A DNA stretch of 64,000 nucleotides from DASUAS01 sp963750045 (GCA_963750045.1 CAVVPD010000007.1:372001-436000); one strand, 5' to 3'; positions 37,860 to 48,177 are shown, counted from the stretch's first letter. Program-made: numbers and translations. The notes: generated from the sequence alone by a model not told the origin.

Positions 37860-38513
37860 ATGTCGTTGTTCGGTCGCACACCCGAGATGCCGACGTCCGA
37901 GCAGTCCCTGCCCGGTCGTGCGGACGCGATGCCCGTGCCGGCCACCCACTTCGTGAACGGGGCGCCGCTGCAGCCGCCGTTCCCCGAGGGCCTCGAGACC
38001 GCGATGTTCGGGCTGGGCTGCTTCTGGGGCGCCGAGCGTGCGTTCTGGCAGACCGAAGGCGTCTTCACCACCGCGGTGGGCTACGCCGGCGGCTTCACGC
38101 CGAACCCCTCCTACCAGGAAGTGTGCAGCGGCCGCACGGGGCACAACGAGGTCGTCCTCGTGGTGTTCGACCCCGCGGTCGTCAGCTACGACACCCTGCT
38201 CAAGGTGTTCTGGGAGCACCACGACCCCACCCAGGGGATGCGCCAGGGCAACGACGTGGGCACCCAGTACCGGTCCGCGATCTACCCGTTCTCCGACGAG
38301 CAGCAGCGCGCGGCCGAGCGCTCCCGCGACATGTACCAGGAGGTGCTGAGCGCCGCGCGGTACGGCGAGATCACCACCGAGATCCGGCCCGCTCCACCGT
38401 TCTATTACGCCGAGGACTACCACCAGCAGTACCTGGCGAAGAACCCCGGTGGGTACTGCGGTCTCGGTGGCACCGGCGTGAGCTGCCCGGTCGGCCTCGC
38501 CGAAGCGGGCTGA
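37860..38513 (+). CDS. msrA: Peptide methionine sulfoxide reductase A
   Basis: 217 residues, longer than the common ~170 because of an N-terminal 45-residue extension. The catalytic motif is GCFWGAER. TTAVGYAGGFTPNPSYQEVCSGRTGHNE and DPTQGMRQGNDVGTQYRS (read as separate segments) are family hallmarks. Reduces the S-form of methionine sulfoxide; recycling Cys may be in the tail (YCGLGGTGVSC). Start context AGGAGGTCCTG is strong. Confidence 0.94.
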   Translation: MSLFGRTPEMPTSEQSLPGRADAMPVPATHFVNGAPLQPPFPEGLETAMFGLGCFWGAERAFWQTEGVFTTAVGYAGGFTPNPSYQEVCSGRTGHNEVVLVVFDPAVVSYDTLLKVFWEHHDPTQGMRQGNDVGTQYRSAIYPFSDEQQRAAERSRDMYQEVLSAARYGEITTEIRPAPPFYYAEDYHQQYLAKNPGGYCGLGGTGVSCPVGLAEAG

Positions 38514-38522
38514 CCTCGACCG

Positions 38523-40115
38523 TCATCCCACCTCGACCAGCGTCGGCGCGCCCGTCGTGCGGGCGGGCTCGTCGTCCACGGTGAGCTCGTGCGGCTCGGC
38601 GGCACGCTCGGGCAGGAACCGCCATGCCAGCACGGCGCCGAGCAACGCGACTCCCGCCGTCACCAAACTCGCCCGCGACATCGCGTCGACGAACGCCTCG
38701 CGCGCCGCGTCGGCGAGTGGCGCTCCCACCCGCCCCAGCTGCGCGCTCACCTGGAGCGCGGCGCCCACCGACTGGTCGGCCGCGTCACGCACCGGTCCGG
38801 GCACGGCGGCGGGTAGCCGGCGGTCGAGGTTGGCGGAGTAGAGCGACGACAACATGCTGCCGACGATGGCGACGCCGAGGGCGCCGCCGACCTCACGGCT
38901 GGTGTCGTTGACGGCCGAGCCCACACCGGCCTGGTGCAGCGGCAGCGAGCCCATGATCGACTCGGTGGCCGGCGCGACCGAGAGGCCCATGCCGGTCCCC
39001 ATGAGGATCATGGCCACCATCACCCGCGGGTACCCCGACGTCACGGTGGCAGTCGACGCGACCACGAGGCCCGCCGCGAAGAGGAGCATCCCGGTGACGA
39101 CGACTCGCTTCGTGCCGAACCACTGCACCGTCTTCGACGAGAGCGGCGCCATCACCATCAGCGCGGCGGCGAACGGCAGGGTGCGTACTCCCGCGTCGAA
39201 CGCGGAGTAGCCGAGCACGAACTGCAGGTACTGAGTCGCGAGGAAGATGAATCCGAACAGCGCGAAGAACACGAGCGTCACGTTGACGCTGGCGGCGGTG
39301 AAGCGGGCGTTGGCGAAGAAGCCGACGTCGAGCATCGGTTCCTCGACGTGGCGTTCCCACGCCACGAACGCGACCAGCGCCACGACCGCGACGGCGAAAC
39401 CGACGAGGATGACCGGGCTCGTCCAGCCGTTGCTCGGGGCTTCGATGATCGACGCCACCAGCGCGCCGAGGCCGAGAATCGAAAGTACCGCCCCCACGAC
39501 GTCGATGCGCGGCCGCTCTGGATTTCGCGACGTGGGCACGAGGAACCGACCCGCGATCACCGCGCCGATCACGATGGGCACGTTGACGATGAACACCGAG
39601 CCCCACCAGAAGTGGTCGAGCAGGAACCCACCGGTCACCGGCCCGAGGGCGACCGCGATCCCGGCGACGCCCGACCACAGGCCGATCGCCAGCGCGCGCT
39701 CCCGCGCGTCGGTGAAGACGTTGGTGAGGATCGACAGCGTCGCCGGCATGATCAGCGCGGCGCCGATGCCCATCACGGCCCGGGCCCCGATGAGCGCCGT
39801 GACGCCACCCGCGAACGCGGCGGAAGCCGAGGCGCCGCCGAAGATCACGAGTCCGAGGGTGAGCGCGCCCTTGCGCCCGAAGCGGTCTCCCAGGCTCCCT
39901 GCGGTGAGGAGCAGGCCCGCGAACACCAGCGTGTACGCGTCGACCACCCACTGGAGGTCGCTGATGCTGGTCCCCAGGTCGCGGACCAGGGTCGGGAGGG
40001 CGACGTTGACGATCGTGTTGTCGATCACGATCACCAGGAGGCTCACGCAGAGCACGAGCAGCGTGAGCCAGCGCCGGTCGTGGACCTGCTGGTCGTGGGT
40101 GGGAAGCTCGTCCAT
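38523..40115 (-). CDS. DHA2-type MFS drug exporter
   Basis: 530 residues, 14 membrane segments. Shows IDNTIVNVALPTLVRDLG, GDRFGRKGALT and the antiporter region VAGIAVALGPVTGGF. ATG 40115 has GAGG 5 nt upstream. Its promoter overlaps a palindrome beside a divergent TetR gene, the usual layout of a locally repressed multidrug exporter. Third such exporter in the window. Confidence 0.92.
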   Translation of the reverse strand: MDELPTHDQQVHDRRWLTLLVLCVSLLVIVIDNTIVNVALPTLVRDLGTSISDLQWVVDAYTLVFAGLLLTAGSLGDRFGRKGALTLGLVIFGGASASAAFAGGVTALIGARAVMGIGAALIMPATLSILTNVFTDARERALAIGLWSGVAGIAVALGPVTGGFLLDHFWWGSVFIVNVPIVIGAVIAGRFLVPTSRNPERPRIDVVGAVLSILGLGALVASIIEAPSNGWTSPVILVGFAVAVVALVAFVAWERHVEEPMLDVGFFANARFTAASVNVTLVFFALFGFIFLATQYLQFVLGYSAFDAGVRTLPFAAALMVMAPLSSKTVQWFGTKRVVVTGMLLFAAGLVVASTATVTSGYPRVMVAMILMGTGMGLSVAPATESIMGSLPLHQAGVGSAVNDTSREVGGALGVAIVGSMLSSLYSANLDRRLPAAVPGPVRDAADQSVGAALQVSAQLGRVGAPLADAAREAFVDAMSRASLVTAGVALLGAVLAWRFLPERAAEPHELTVDDEPARTTGAPTLVEVG

Positions 40116-40173
40116 GGGAGACCTCGGGGAGGGGGAGGGGCGGGCGGCTATAACGATGTGATATCGAAGTGAT

Positions 40174-40201
40174 GGTATAACTACGTTATTGCGAGTGTCA
40201 A
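40174..40201 (-). promoter_or_regulatory. Exporter promoter with TetR-type operator in the spacer
   Basis: Read on the minus strand: TTGACA (plus 40196-40201), 16-nt spacer, TATACC (plus 40174-40179). The palindrome ATAAC-TAC-GTTAT at 40177-40189 fills the spacer and touches the -10. A bound dimer would block RNA polymerase. A second related site (ATAACGATG, from 40150) lies downstream of the start. Confidence 0.65.
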
Positions 40202-40236
40202 GCGAGACCTCGGGGCATGGGAGAGACTGCGAACCG

Positions 40237-40818
40237 ATGGCACGCACCCGCGACGACCAGGGACGGCGGATCCTCGAGGCGGCGAGCGAGCTGCTCTCGC
40301 AGGAGGGTGCGAGCGCGCTGAGCGTGCGGCGCATCGCCGCGGCCGCCGGGTGCTCCACCATGGGCCTCTACAGCCGTTTCGGCGGCAAGGACGGCGTGGT
40401 CGACGAGCTGTTCGCCGAGGGCTTCGAACGGCTGATCGAGGCGATGCAGGCCAAGGCGCCCACCGACGATCCGCTCGCCGACCTCCGCGCCTGCGCCGAG
40501 AGCTACCGCGACACCGCCCTCGCCAACGCCACCCACTACATGGTGATGTTCGGCGGCGCGGTCCCCGGGTTCGAGCCCTCCGAAGCCAGCCACCTGCTCG
40601 CCCACGAGGCCTTCGCCGGCCTGGTCGCCCGGGTCCGCCGGTGCACCGACGCCGGGGTGCTCGGCGGCCGCGCCGACGAGGTCGCCGAGGTCTTGTGGGG
40701 CTCCATCCACGGGTTGGTGATGCTGGAGGTCGTGGGTATCAACCCGACCGGGGGTGACCCCACCGCCCGCTTCGCCCGGGCGCTCGACATCCTCTTCGAC
40801 GGGTTCTCCCATGGCTGA
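40237..40818 (+). CDS. TetR-family repressor
   Basis: 193 residues. HTH: RRILEAASELLSQEGASALSVRRIAAAAGCSTMGLYSRFGGKDG, where GCSTMGLYSRF is the recognition helix region. The ligand domain includes a TetR_C-type segment with HYMVMFGGAVPGF. Probably represses the divergent exporter by the palindrome at 40177. Its stop overlaps the next gene's start region. Confidence 0.9.
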   Translation: MARTRDDQGRRILEAASELLSQEGASALSVRRIAAAAGCSTMGLYSRFGGKDGVVDELFAEGFERLIEAMQAKAPTDDPLADLRACAESYRDTALANATHYMVMFGGAVPGFEPSEASHLLAHEAFAGLVARVRRCTDAGVLGGRADEVAEVLWGSIHGLVMLEVVGINPTGGDPTARFARALDILFDGFSHG

Positions 40819-41491
40819 TTCCGTGAACCGCCGGCTCCGCGACCTCCGGGACCTCCCGGCCCGGGCCACCGACCGCGCCCGGGCGCTGGTCGACACCACG
40901 CTCGACCGCGTCTTCGACGAGCCGTTCGACGTGCGTTCGGCGGACGAGTTCGAGGAACTGGTGGCAGCGGGCCCCATCGGCAACGGCCCGGGGCCGGCCG
41001 CGACGAGCCTCGGCGCGTTCGTCGCCGCCGCCACTCCCCTCGCACGACGCGCCCTCTCGGCGGCGACCCGATCGTCGAAGGTCGCGACCAAGGCCCCGCT
41101 GCCGTCGTCGAAGATGCTGAGGATCGGAATCGCGTCGATCCCCGTCGCCCTGCGCCTGAGCACCACGACCCGGCGGGGCGTGCGCGAGCTGCAGCTCCTC
41201 GCGTCGTACGTGATCAGCCGCCTCCGGATTGCGGGCGTGAACCCCGAACGCGGCCTGGTGCGGACGCTCACCCTCTCGCTCTACGTCGACCCGGCCCGGC
41301 GTCCGGCCCTCGACACCGCCGGCTCCCGGGCCGCCGGCGCGATCAGCCGCCAATGGGTGCTCCGCTCGCTGGGGGGCGACGCCGAGACGGCGATCCGAGC
41401 CCGGGCCCGCCGTCAGGCCGAGGCGCTCGAACGACTCGACCTGAGCGCGTTGGCCGCGATGTGGGCACGGCGAGGAGCAATTGACGTCTAG
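40811..41491 (+). CDS. Hypothetical protein, co-transcribed with TetR
   Basis: 226 residues, basic and helical. No membrane segment is certain; MLRIGIASIPVALRLS could be amphipathic. RELQLLASYVISRLRIAGVNPERGLVRTLTLSLYVDP is the best conserved-looking part. Family not recognised. It overlaps the TetR gene by 8 nt, so it is translationally coupled. Confidence 0.7.
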   Translation: MADSVNRRLRDLRDLPARATDRARALVDTTLDRVFDEPFDVRSADEFEELVAAGPIGNGPGPAATSLGAFVAAATPLARRALSAATRSSKVATKAPLPSSKMLRIGIASIPVALRLSTTTRRGVRELQLLASYVISRLRIAGVNPERGLVRTLTLSLYVDPARRPALDTAGSRAAGAISRQWVLRSLGGDAETAIRARARRQAEALERLDLSALAAMWARRGAIDV

Positions 41492-41520
41492 TTGAAACGT
41501 TCGGGCTCAAATGACGGGCC

Positions 41521-42075
41521 GTGCGTGCCGACACACTCCTCATGCACCGTCGGCCCTTCCTCGCGCTGGTCGCCGTCGCGTTCGTGGCCCTGACCGCGAC
41601 CGCGTGCCTCCCACCCGCGGACTCGACCACGACCCCGACGACCACCACCCCGAGCGTGCCCGCCGCGGCCATCGGGTACTGCCCGGTCAAGGGCTTCACC
41701 TACGGCAACGGCTTCGGCCCACTCCCGGGCGGCGGGTACCACTACGGGGTCGACATGGGGGCACCCGAGGGCAGGCCCGTGTACGCGGTGCGCAACGGGA
41801 CGCTCTGGTACTGGAGCACGGGCGACATCGGCGGCTACTCCGTGTACCTCGAGGCCGACGACGGCAACACGTACTACTACACCCACCTCACCGCGTACGC
41901 GGCGAAGCTCGAGAACACCCAGCGCCCGGTGAACCAGGGGGACGTGATCGCATCGGTCAACCACACCGGCAACGCCAACGGATACGACCACCTGCACTTC
42001 GAGATCCGCAAGGGTGGCCCGAACGGCACACGGGTGGATCCCCGCCCGACGTTGGACGCCGCCGGCTGCGCGTAG
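41521..42075 (+). CDS. M23 (LytM) family peptidase-like lipoprotein
   Basis: 184 residues. Signal peptide with lipobox-like ATAC, Thr/Pro linker, then the LytM zinc peptidase: HYGVDMGAPEG (HxxxD) and HLHFEI (HxH). It should cleave peptidoglycan cross-bridges or, if inactive, activate an amidase. Start GTG 41521 has TCAAAT 8 nt before it; ATG 41542 is the alternative. Both give a plausible signal. Confidence 0.88.
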   Translation: MRADTLLMHRRPFLALVAVAFVALTATACLPPADSTTTPTTTTPSVPAAAIGYCPVKGFTYGNGFGPLPGGGYHYGVDMGAPEGRPVYAVRNGTLWYWSTGDIGGYSVYLEADDGNTYYYTHLTAYAAKLENTQRPVNQGDVIASVNHTGNANGYDHLHFEIRKGGPNGTRVDPRPTLDAAGCA

Positions 42076-42193
42076 CTCCGTCGAAGCGACGGTCGAGCGG
42101 GCTCTTCCCGGCGAAAGGCGCCCCGAGGCCGGAGCCCTACGATGGCGCGCGACGAGCCGCGCGCGACGACGCGCGGGAGCGAAGGAGCGCCGA

Positions 42194-42751
42194 ATGGCCG
42201 TCACCGACGAGTTGCCCGACCAACCCCGCTGGCAGGGGATCAACCACCTCGCGCTGGTGACACCGGACATGGACGCGACCGTGCGCTTCTACGTGGGCGT
42301 GCTCGGCATGCGACTCGTCGCCACCACGATGGCCGGCCCGATGCGCCACTACTTCTTCGAGATGGGCCGGGGCAACACGGTGGCGTTCTTCGAGGTCGAG
42401 GGAGCGGAGACGTTCGCCAAGGCGGCCGGCGGCCCCACCGACCGCGCCATCCAGCTCGACCACATCTCTTTCGACGTGCCCGACGAGCACACGCTGGAAC
42501 AGCTGCGCAAGCGCCTCCTCGCGGCCGGCTCGGAGGTCACCACGGTCGTCGACCACGGCTTCATCCGCTCGGTGTACTTCACCGACCCCAACGGCATCGC
42601 GCTCGAGGCGTCGTGGTGGGTCGTGGAGGGCACGGGCCGGCCGTCGGACTACAACGACCCCGCGCTCTTCGGCGATCCCGATCCGGTGCCCACGGTCGTG
42701 GAGCTCCAGGCCGGCGGGATCACCGACGTGCCGCGGACGCGTCTCACGTGA
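42194..42751 (+). CDS. VOC-family (glyoxalase/bleomycin resistance-like) protein
   Basis: 185 residues, two modules. INHLALVTPDMDATVRFYVGVLGM begins the first, LDHISFDVPDEHTLEQL the second and GFIRSVYFTDPNGIALEASWW ends it; His, His and Glu are at the expected metal positions. Substrate unknown. GAAGGAG lies before the ATG, and TACGAT (about 42138-42143) may be the -10. The end overlaps the convergent MFS gene by 8 bp. Confidence 0.88.
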   Translation: MAVTDELPDQPRWQGINHLALVTPDMDATVRFYVGVLGMRLVATTMAGPMRHYFFEMGRGNTVAFFEVEGAETFAKAAGGPTDRAIQLDHISFDVPDEHTLEQLRKRLLAAGSEVTTVVDHGFIRSVYFTDPNGIALEASWWVVEGTGRPSDYNDPALFGDPDPVPTVVELQAGGITDVPRTRLT

Positions 42752-44041
42752 TCGACGCGGGGATCACCTCGCCGTCGGGGCCGAGCACGGGCGCGAGCTC
42801 GACCGCGGCGACCCGGTCCGCGGCGGCATCGGATCGGCACGCGCGCGCACGAACGCGGTGCCGAAGTAGGCGACCGCGAGCACGGTGGCGATGCCACCCA
42901 CGCCGAAGCCCCACCGGGGACCCCACCGCTCGCTGATCCACCCCACCAGCGGACCTCCGATGGGCGTGCTGCCGAGGAGGGTGATCATGTACACCGACAT
43001 GACGCGTCCGCGCATCTTCGGGTCGGACGTGAGCTGGATGAGCGAGTTGCACGTGGCGAGGAACGAGATCTGTCCCGCCCCGACGAGCACCAGCATGCCC
43101 ACGAAGATGGGCAACGACGGTGAGAGTGCGGCGGCACAGATGGCGATCCCGAAGCCGAACCCGGTGAAGAGCAGGACGTCGCCTCGCGCCTGCGCCCGGT
43201 TGGCGACCACCAGCGCGCCGACGAGGGCGCCGGCCCCCATGGCGATGGTCATCCAGCTGTAGACCTCCGCGTTGCCGTCGAACGTGATCTTGGCGAGGAG
43301 CGGCAGCACCACGGGCGAGTTGATCGCGAAGGTGCCCACGATCAGCGTGAGCAGCAGGGTGGACCGCAGCTCGGGCGTACGCCATACGTACTGCAGCCCG
43401 GCTCGGATCTGGCCGCGCTCCCGCTCGACGGGCAAACCACGGTGCAGCTCGCTCGTGCGCATCAACAGCAGCGCGCCGATGATGAACACGAACGAGAATG
43501 CATTGATCGCGAAGCACACCCCGGTGCCCACCGCGACGATCAACACGCCACCGAGAGCAGGGCCGAGGATGCGCGCGACCTGGAAGATGGCACTGCTCAG
43601 GCCGATCGCGTTCGGCAGCCCCGCGGGCGTGACCATCTCGGGCACGAAGGACTGCCGCGTCGGGTTGTCGACCGCCAACGCGAGACCGAACACGAACACG
43701 ATCACGTAGATCATGCCGAGCTGCACGGTGTTCGTGAGGTCGAGCACGGCGAGGAGCACGGCGACCGCGGCCATCGCGATCTGCGTGGCGAGCATCACGT
43801 TGCGCTTGTCGAAGCGGTCGGCGATCACGCCGCCCCACACGCCGAACAGGAGGGTGGGGATGAACTGCAGTGCGATGACGAGCCCGATGGCGAAGCCGCT
43901 GTTGTGCGACAGGTGCAGGACCAGCCAGCCCAGCGCGATGGTCTGCATCCAGGTCCCGCACTGCGACACCATCTGACCGAAGAAGAACAGGCGGAAATTT
44001 CGGACGTGCAGCGACTCGAACGTCGCGCTCCCCACGCTCAT
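42744..44041 (-). CDS. MFS exporter, EntS-like (frameshifted near the 3' end)
   Basis: About 432 residues, 12 membrane segments. FRLFFFGQMVSQCGTWMQTIALGWLVL opens the protein, and ADRFDKRNVM is the motif-A loop, as in the MFS_3 group that exports siderophores or drugs. Near 42838-42850 (alternating CG) the frame changes; the better C-terminus reads ELAPVLGPDGEVIPASIT. Co-transcribed with the MarR gene 10 nt upstream. Confidence 0.88.
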
Positions 44042-44051
44042 GCTCGCCCGC

Positions 44052-44534
44052 TCATGGCATGTCGTCCTGGAGCCGCTCGAGGATCGGGAGGGCGCGCGCG
44101 AGGGTGGCGCGCTCTTCCACGCTCAGGAGGGCAACGTGCTGGGCGAGGTAGGCGTCCTTGCGGGTGCGGCTCCGGGCGAGCAGGTCGCGCCCCCGCTGCG
44201 TGATCTCGGCCCGGGCGACTCGCCGGTCGTCGGGGTCGACGGCCCGAGTCGTGTAGCCGTCCTCCTCGAGCCGGGCGACGATGCGGGTCATGCTCGGGGG
44301 TTGCACCTGCTCGACCGCGGCCAGCTCGCCCAGGGTCACCGGACCGAGGCGTTCGATGGTCGCGAGCGCGCCCTGGCTGCTCGCGGTGAGCTCCTCGCCG
44401 GCGATCGCGGCCTGCTGGCGGATCCGGCGTGACAGGCGGGCCACGGCCAGCCGCAGCCGCGCCCCCAGTGCGGCGGGGTCGGTGCCCGAGGTGGTCGTGC
44501 CCGGGCCGGTCGCGGCGGGAGCCGGTGCGCTCAT
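44052..44534 (-). CDS. MarR-family regulator
   Basis: 160 residues. Winged HTH: ATIERLGPVTLGELAAVEQVQPPSMTRIVARLEEDGYTTRAVDPDDRR, where SMTRIVARLE is the recognition helix and DPDDRR the wing. ATG 44534 has TAAACT 7 nt upstream (leaderless). Heads the MarR-MFS operon, which it most likely autoregulates. Ligand unknown. Confidence 0.92.
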   Translation of the reverse strand: MSAPAPAATGPGTTTSGTDPAALGARLRLAVARLSRRIRQQAAIAGEELTASSQGALATIERLGPVTLGELAAVEQVQPPSMTRIVARLEEDGYTTRAVDPDDRRVARAEITQRGRDLLARSRTRKDAYLAQHVALLSVEERATLARALPILERLQDDMP

Positions 44535-44541
44535 GGCCAAG

Positions 44542-44574
44542 AGTTTAGCCGAACTAATTAGCGTTGCAAAGCAA
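44542..44574 (-). promoter_or_regulatory. MarR operon promoter with two short palindromes
   Basis: TAAACT (plus 44542-44547) is the -10. Upstream lie CTAATTAG at 44554-44561 and TTGCAAAGCAA (TTGC-N3-GCAA) at 44564-44574, both inverted repeats in a locally AT-rich patch, where a MarR dimer would compete with polymerase. Base composition differs clearly from the flanks. Confidence 0.5.
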
Positions 44575-44601
44575 TCGTTCCCGGCCCGGGGGTCCGCCGG
44601 T

Positions 44602-46140
44602 TCACGACAGCGACTCCCGCAGCTCTCGCTTCAGGACCTTGCCCATCCCGTTGCGCGGCAGCTCGTCGACGAACACGGCCCGCCGCGGGGTCTTGTAGTC
44701 GGCGAGCATCGTGCGGACGTGGGCGAAGAGGGCGTCGGTGTCGATCGGTTCGTGCGCCACGACCACCGCGAGGAGGTCTTCACCGAGCACGTCGTGCTCC
44801 ACGCCGATCACCGCGGCGTCGGCCACCCCCGGGAACGTCATCAGCGCCGCCTCCACCTCCGCCGACGCCACGTTCATCCCGCCGCGGATCACGAGATCCT
44901 TCCTGCGGTCGGCGTAGAAGAGGAAGCCGTCGTCGTCGACGTAGCCGAGGTCACCGGTGTGCAGCCAACCCCCCGCCAGGGTCGCGGCGGTCTGTTCCGG
45001 ATCGTCGCGGTAGCCGCGCATCACCGCGGGAGAGCGCAGCACGATCTCTCCGAGCTCGTTCGGCGCGGCGGACGCACCGGAGTCGACGTGCACCGCGAAC
45101 CGGGTCCACGGCCCCATCCCCCGGTTCCCGATCGAACCGGCCTTGGCCAGGACGTGCTCGGGCCTGCACACGGTCCCACCGGGCCCGGCTTCGGTCTGGC
45201 CGTAGAGGTTCGTGAGCGCGCACCCGGCGAAACCCTCTGCCAGTCGCTCGAGCGTGACCACGCTCATCACCGAACCACCGAACACGAGGTGGCGCAGCGA
45301 CGGCGGTCGACGACCGAGGTCGACATCGCGCACCACGAGGTTCAGCATCGACGGCGCCCCGAGGTACGTGGTCGCCCCGACCTCCTCGGCCTGGGGGAGC
45401 ATGCGGTGCTGGTCGAACTCCGGCTCGACGACGAGGTGCGCGCCGGCGGCCAGGCACGCGAGGGGATTGGTGTGCACACCGGTCGACGTGAAGTACGGGA
45501 TCGCGCTCTGGTACACGTCGTCAGCGTCGAGGTCGCTCGCGTGAGCGAGCTCGAGGCCTGCCGCCACGTTGTTGGCGTGGGTGAGCTCGACGCCCTTGGG
45601 CCGACCCGTCGTCCCCGAGGTGTACAGCACGTCGGCGAGGTCGTGTTCGGTGACCGGCGCACCGCTGCGCGCCCGCTGACCGGCGACCAACGCGACGAGG
45701 CCGCCGCTCACGTCGAGCACGCGCGTCGCGCGTGGTGGCGCCGACGGCCCGTGCCAGCGCCAGGTGGTCCTGGCCGGAGCAGAGGAGGGAGACGCCGGCA
45801 TGGCCGACGATGTACTCGACCTCGGGGCGGGCGAGGCGGGTGCCGAGCGGGACCGCCACCGCGCCCAGCCACTGGGTCGCCCAGTGCAGCACCAGGGCCT
45901 CCAGCCCGGCTCGGTTGTCGAGGTGGACCCCGACGGTCGTGCCGGCGTCCGCACCCGAAGCGACGAGGAGCGCGGCGGCGCGGGCCACCACCTCGGTGAG
46001 TTGCGACGCGCCCAACGTCACGAGCTCGCCGTTCGCGGACGTCGCCGTGAGCGCGGGCGCGCGCCCCGTGCCGCCACCGCCTCGAACTGGCCGACCATCG
46101 TGCGCCAGGGCGCGTCTCCGGGAAGGGGCTCGAGGCTCAT
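44602..46140 (-). CDS. AMP-forming acyl-CoA synthetase (two frameshifts)
   Basis: About 510 residues. Phosphate loop LYTSGTTGRPKGVEL; adenylation motifs YGQTEAG and GWLHTGDLGYVDDDGF; hinge DRRKDLVIRGG; final Lys in NGMGKVLKREL. Activates a carboxylic acid to acyl-CoA through acyl-AMP. Frame changes at about 46052-46067 and 45719-45732, both CG-rich; each flank is conserved. Starts at MSLEPLPG, 22 nt after the kinase stop, so the two may share a transcript. Substrate chain length unknown. Confidence 0.82.
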
Positions 46141-46162
46141 GGGCGGCGCGACGAGGAACCCG

Positions 46163-48177
46163 TCAGCCCGACTTCTTCGGCACCTTGGCGCCGACGGTGA
46201 GGGTGACGGTGGAGCCCTCGGGAGCACGACCGCCGGCCGGATCCTGCGCGAGGACCGTGCCGTCGTCGGCGCTCGACGACGCGGGCGTGGTCGTGACCGT
46301 GACCGCGAAGCCACGGTCCTCGAGCTCGGAGATCGCGTCCCCACGGTCCCAGCCGACGATCGGCGGCACGTTGACCAGCTTGGGCCCGGACGACACGGTC
46401 AGCGTGACCGTGCTGCCGCGCAGGACCGTCTGGTCGACGCCCGGGCTCGACCTCAACACCTGACCCGCGGGCGCGCTCCTGCTGCTCGCGGTCTGGACCG
46501 CGACCTCGAGACCGTCGTTCTGCAATTCCGCGCGGTCGCGGTCGCCTCGTCGAGGCCCTCCACGTTGGGCACCTTCAGGTGCGGATCGGCCGCGACGACG
46601 ACCTCCACCGGTTCGCTCTTCTTCGCCTTCAGATAGGCGGCCGGCGTGGTGCTCATCACCGTGCCTGCATCGACGTCGTCGCGGTAGTCGGGGGTGACGG
46701 CGACGTCGAGGAACCCGCGGCGGGCGAGCGCGGTGCGGGTGTCGTCGATCGTGCGGCCGACCACGTCGGGCACCGTCGCCGTCGTACGGCTGACGGTCAG
46801 GCGGATCGCGCTGCCCTGCTCGCGCCGCTCCCCGTTGGCCGGGGACTGCTTCAGGATGATGCCGCCCGGCCGGGGGCTGTCGACGAACACCGCGTCGATC
46901 TGGAAGCCGGACTCCTCCATCGCAGCGGCCGCGCTGAACACGTCGTGGTCCACCACGTCGGGGACCGCGACGATCGGCGCGTGCTCGGTGATCTTGGCGT
47001 ACGCCACCACGCCGCCGACGACGAGCAGCATCGGCGCGGCAAGGACGGCGACCCAGTGACGGGTCCGCCAGTTGCGGGGCTGCTTCGGCGGCTGCGGTGC
47101 TGGCGGTCCGGCCGGCGGCGCCCCCGCCCACGACCGGCGCCGCCGGGGCTTCGGCGGCTTGAGCGGCTTCACCGGTCTGGGTGCCTTCGCCACCTTGGGG
47201 TAGGTGGTCTTGGCCCGCCGGAAGCGACGCGCCTTCGGGGCGGGCGCGGGCGTGCGGGGCGGCGGCGCCATGATCCCCACGGCCGGCGCGGCGGCCACGG
47301 GCAGCACCGAGGTGGGATCGGCGCCGCTGGCGCGCGCGGTGGCGCCGGTGTCGACGTCGACCGGGACCGCGGTCACGGGCGTCGGCGTGGGCGGACCGGC
47401 CGCTCCGGGCACCGCGGTCGCCGCCGCCGCGGCGCCGACGGCGCGGAGGTCGTCGCGCAGTTCGGCCGCGAGCTGGTAGCGCGCGCTCGGCTCCGCTGCA
47501 CGCGCCCGGCAGATGGCGCGCTCGAGATCGGTGACGGGCTCGGGGCCATCGCCGGTGGGGCGCTCACCGGTGAGCAACTCGGTGAGCACGATGCCGAGCG
47601 AGTAGACGTCGCTGCGCGCGTCGGCGGGCAGGCCGGCGACCTGTTCGGGTGAGAGGTACCCCACCGTGCCGAGCACGACCCCCGGCTCGGTGAGCGCCTC
47701 ACCGGCGGTCGACTGGGCGATGCCGAAGTCGGTGACCTTCACCTCGCCGGTCGGGGTCAGGAGCACGTTGCCCGGCTTCACGTCCCGGTGCACGACCCCG
47801 TGATGGTGCGCGTGGGCGAGGGCGTCGGCGATCTGCGCCCCGATGGCCGCGACCTCGGCCGGGGCCAGGGCACCCCGCTCGCGGAGCTCGGCGCGCAGGC
47901 TGTGCCCGGCGACGAACTCCATGACGATGAAGGGCTCGGTGCCGCCGCCCCAGTCGTAGACACCGACCACGTTGGGGTGGTTCAGGCGTGCCGCGGCCCG
48001 AGCTTCACGCTTGAACCGCTCCGCCGAGGCGGGGGTGACGGTGGTCGTCGGCACCTTGACCGCGACCGGGCGCTCGAGCAGGCGGTCGCGAGCCCGGTAG
48101 ACGTCGCCCATGCCGCCCGAACCGAGCCGGACCCCGAGCTCGTAACGGTCGGCGAGGAATTCCACGACCGGCGCCAC
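46163..48177 (-). CDS. PknB-type Ser/Thr kinase with four PASTA repeats (frameshifted)
   Basis: About 671 residues. Kinase domain 10-270: GSGGMGDVY, VAVKVP, VVHRDVKPGN, VTDFGIAQ and the APE-like SPEQ. Then a Pro/Lys/Arg-rich juxtamembrane region, one membrane helix (WVAVLAAPMLLVVGGVVAYA) and four PASTA domains (VPDVVDHD, VPDVVGRT, VPNVEGLD, VPPIVGWD), which sense muropeptides. Frame changes at about 46527-46537 within PASTA 3. GTG 48177 has TAGGGT 6 nt upstream. Could regulate cell-wall growth. No FtsW/PBP neighbours here, unlike the usual pknB operon. Confidence 0.9.
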
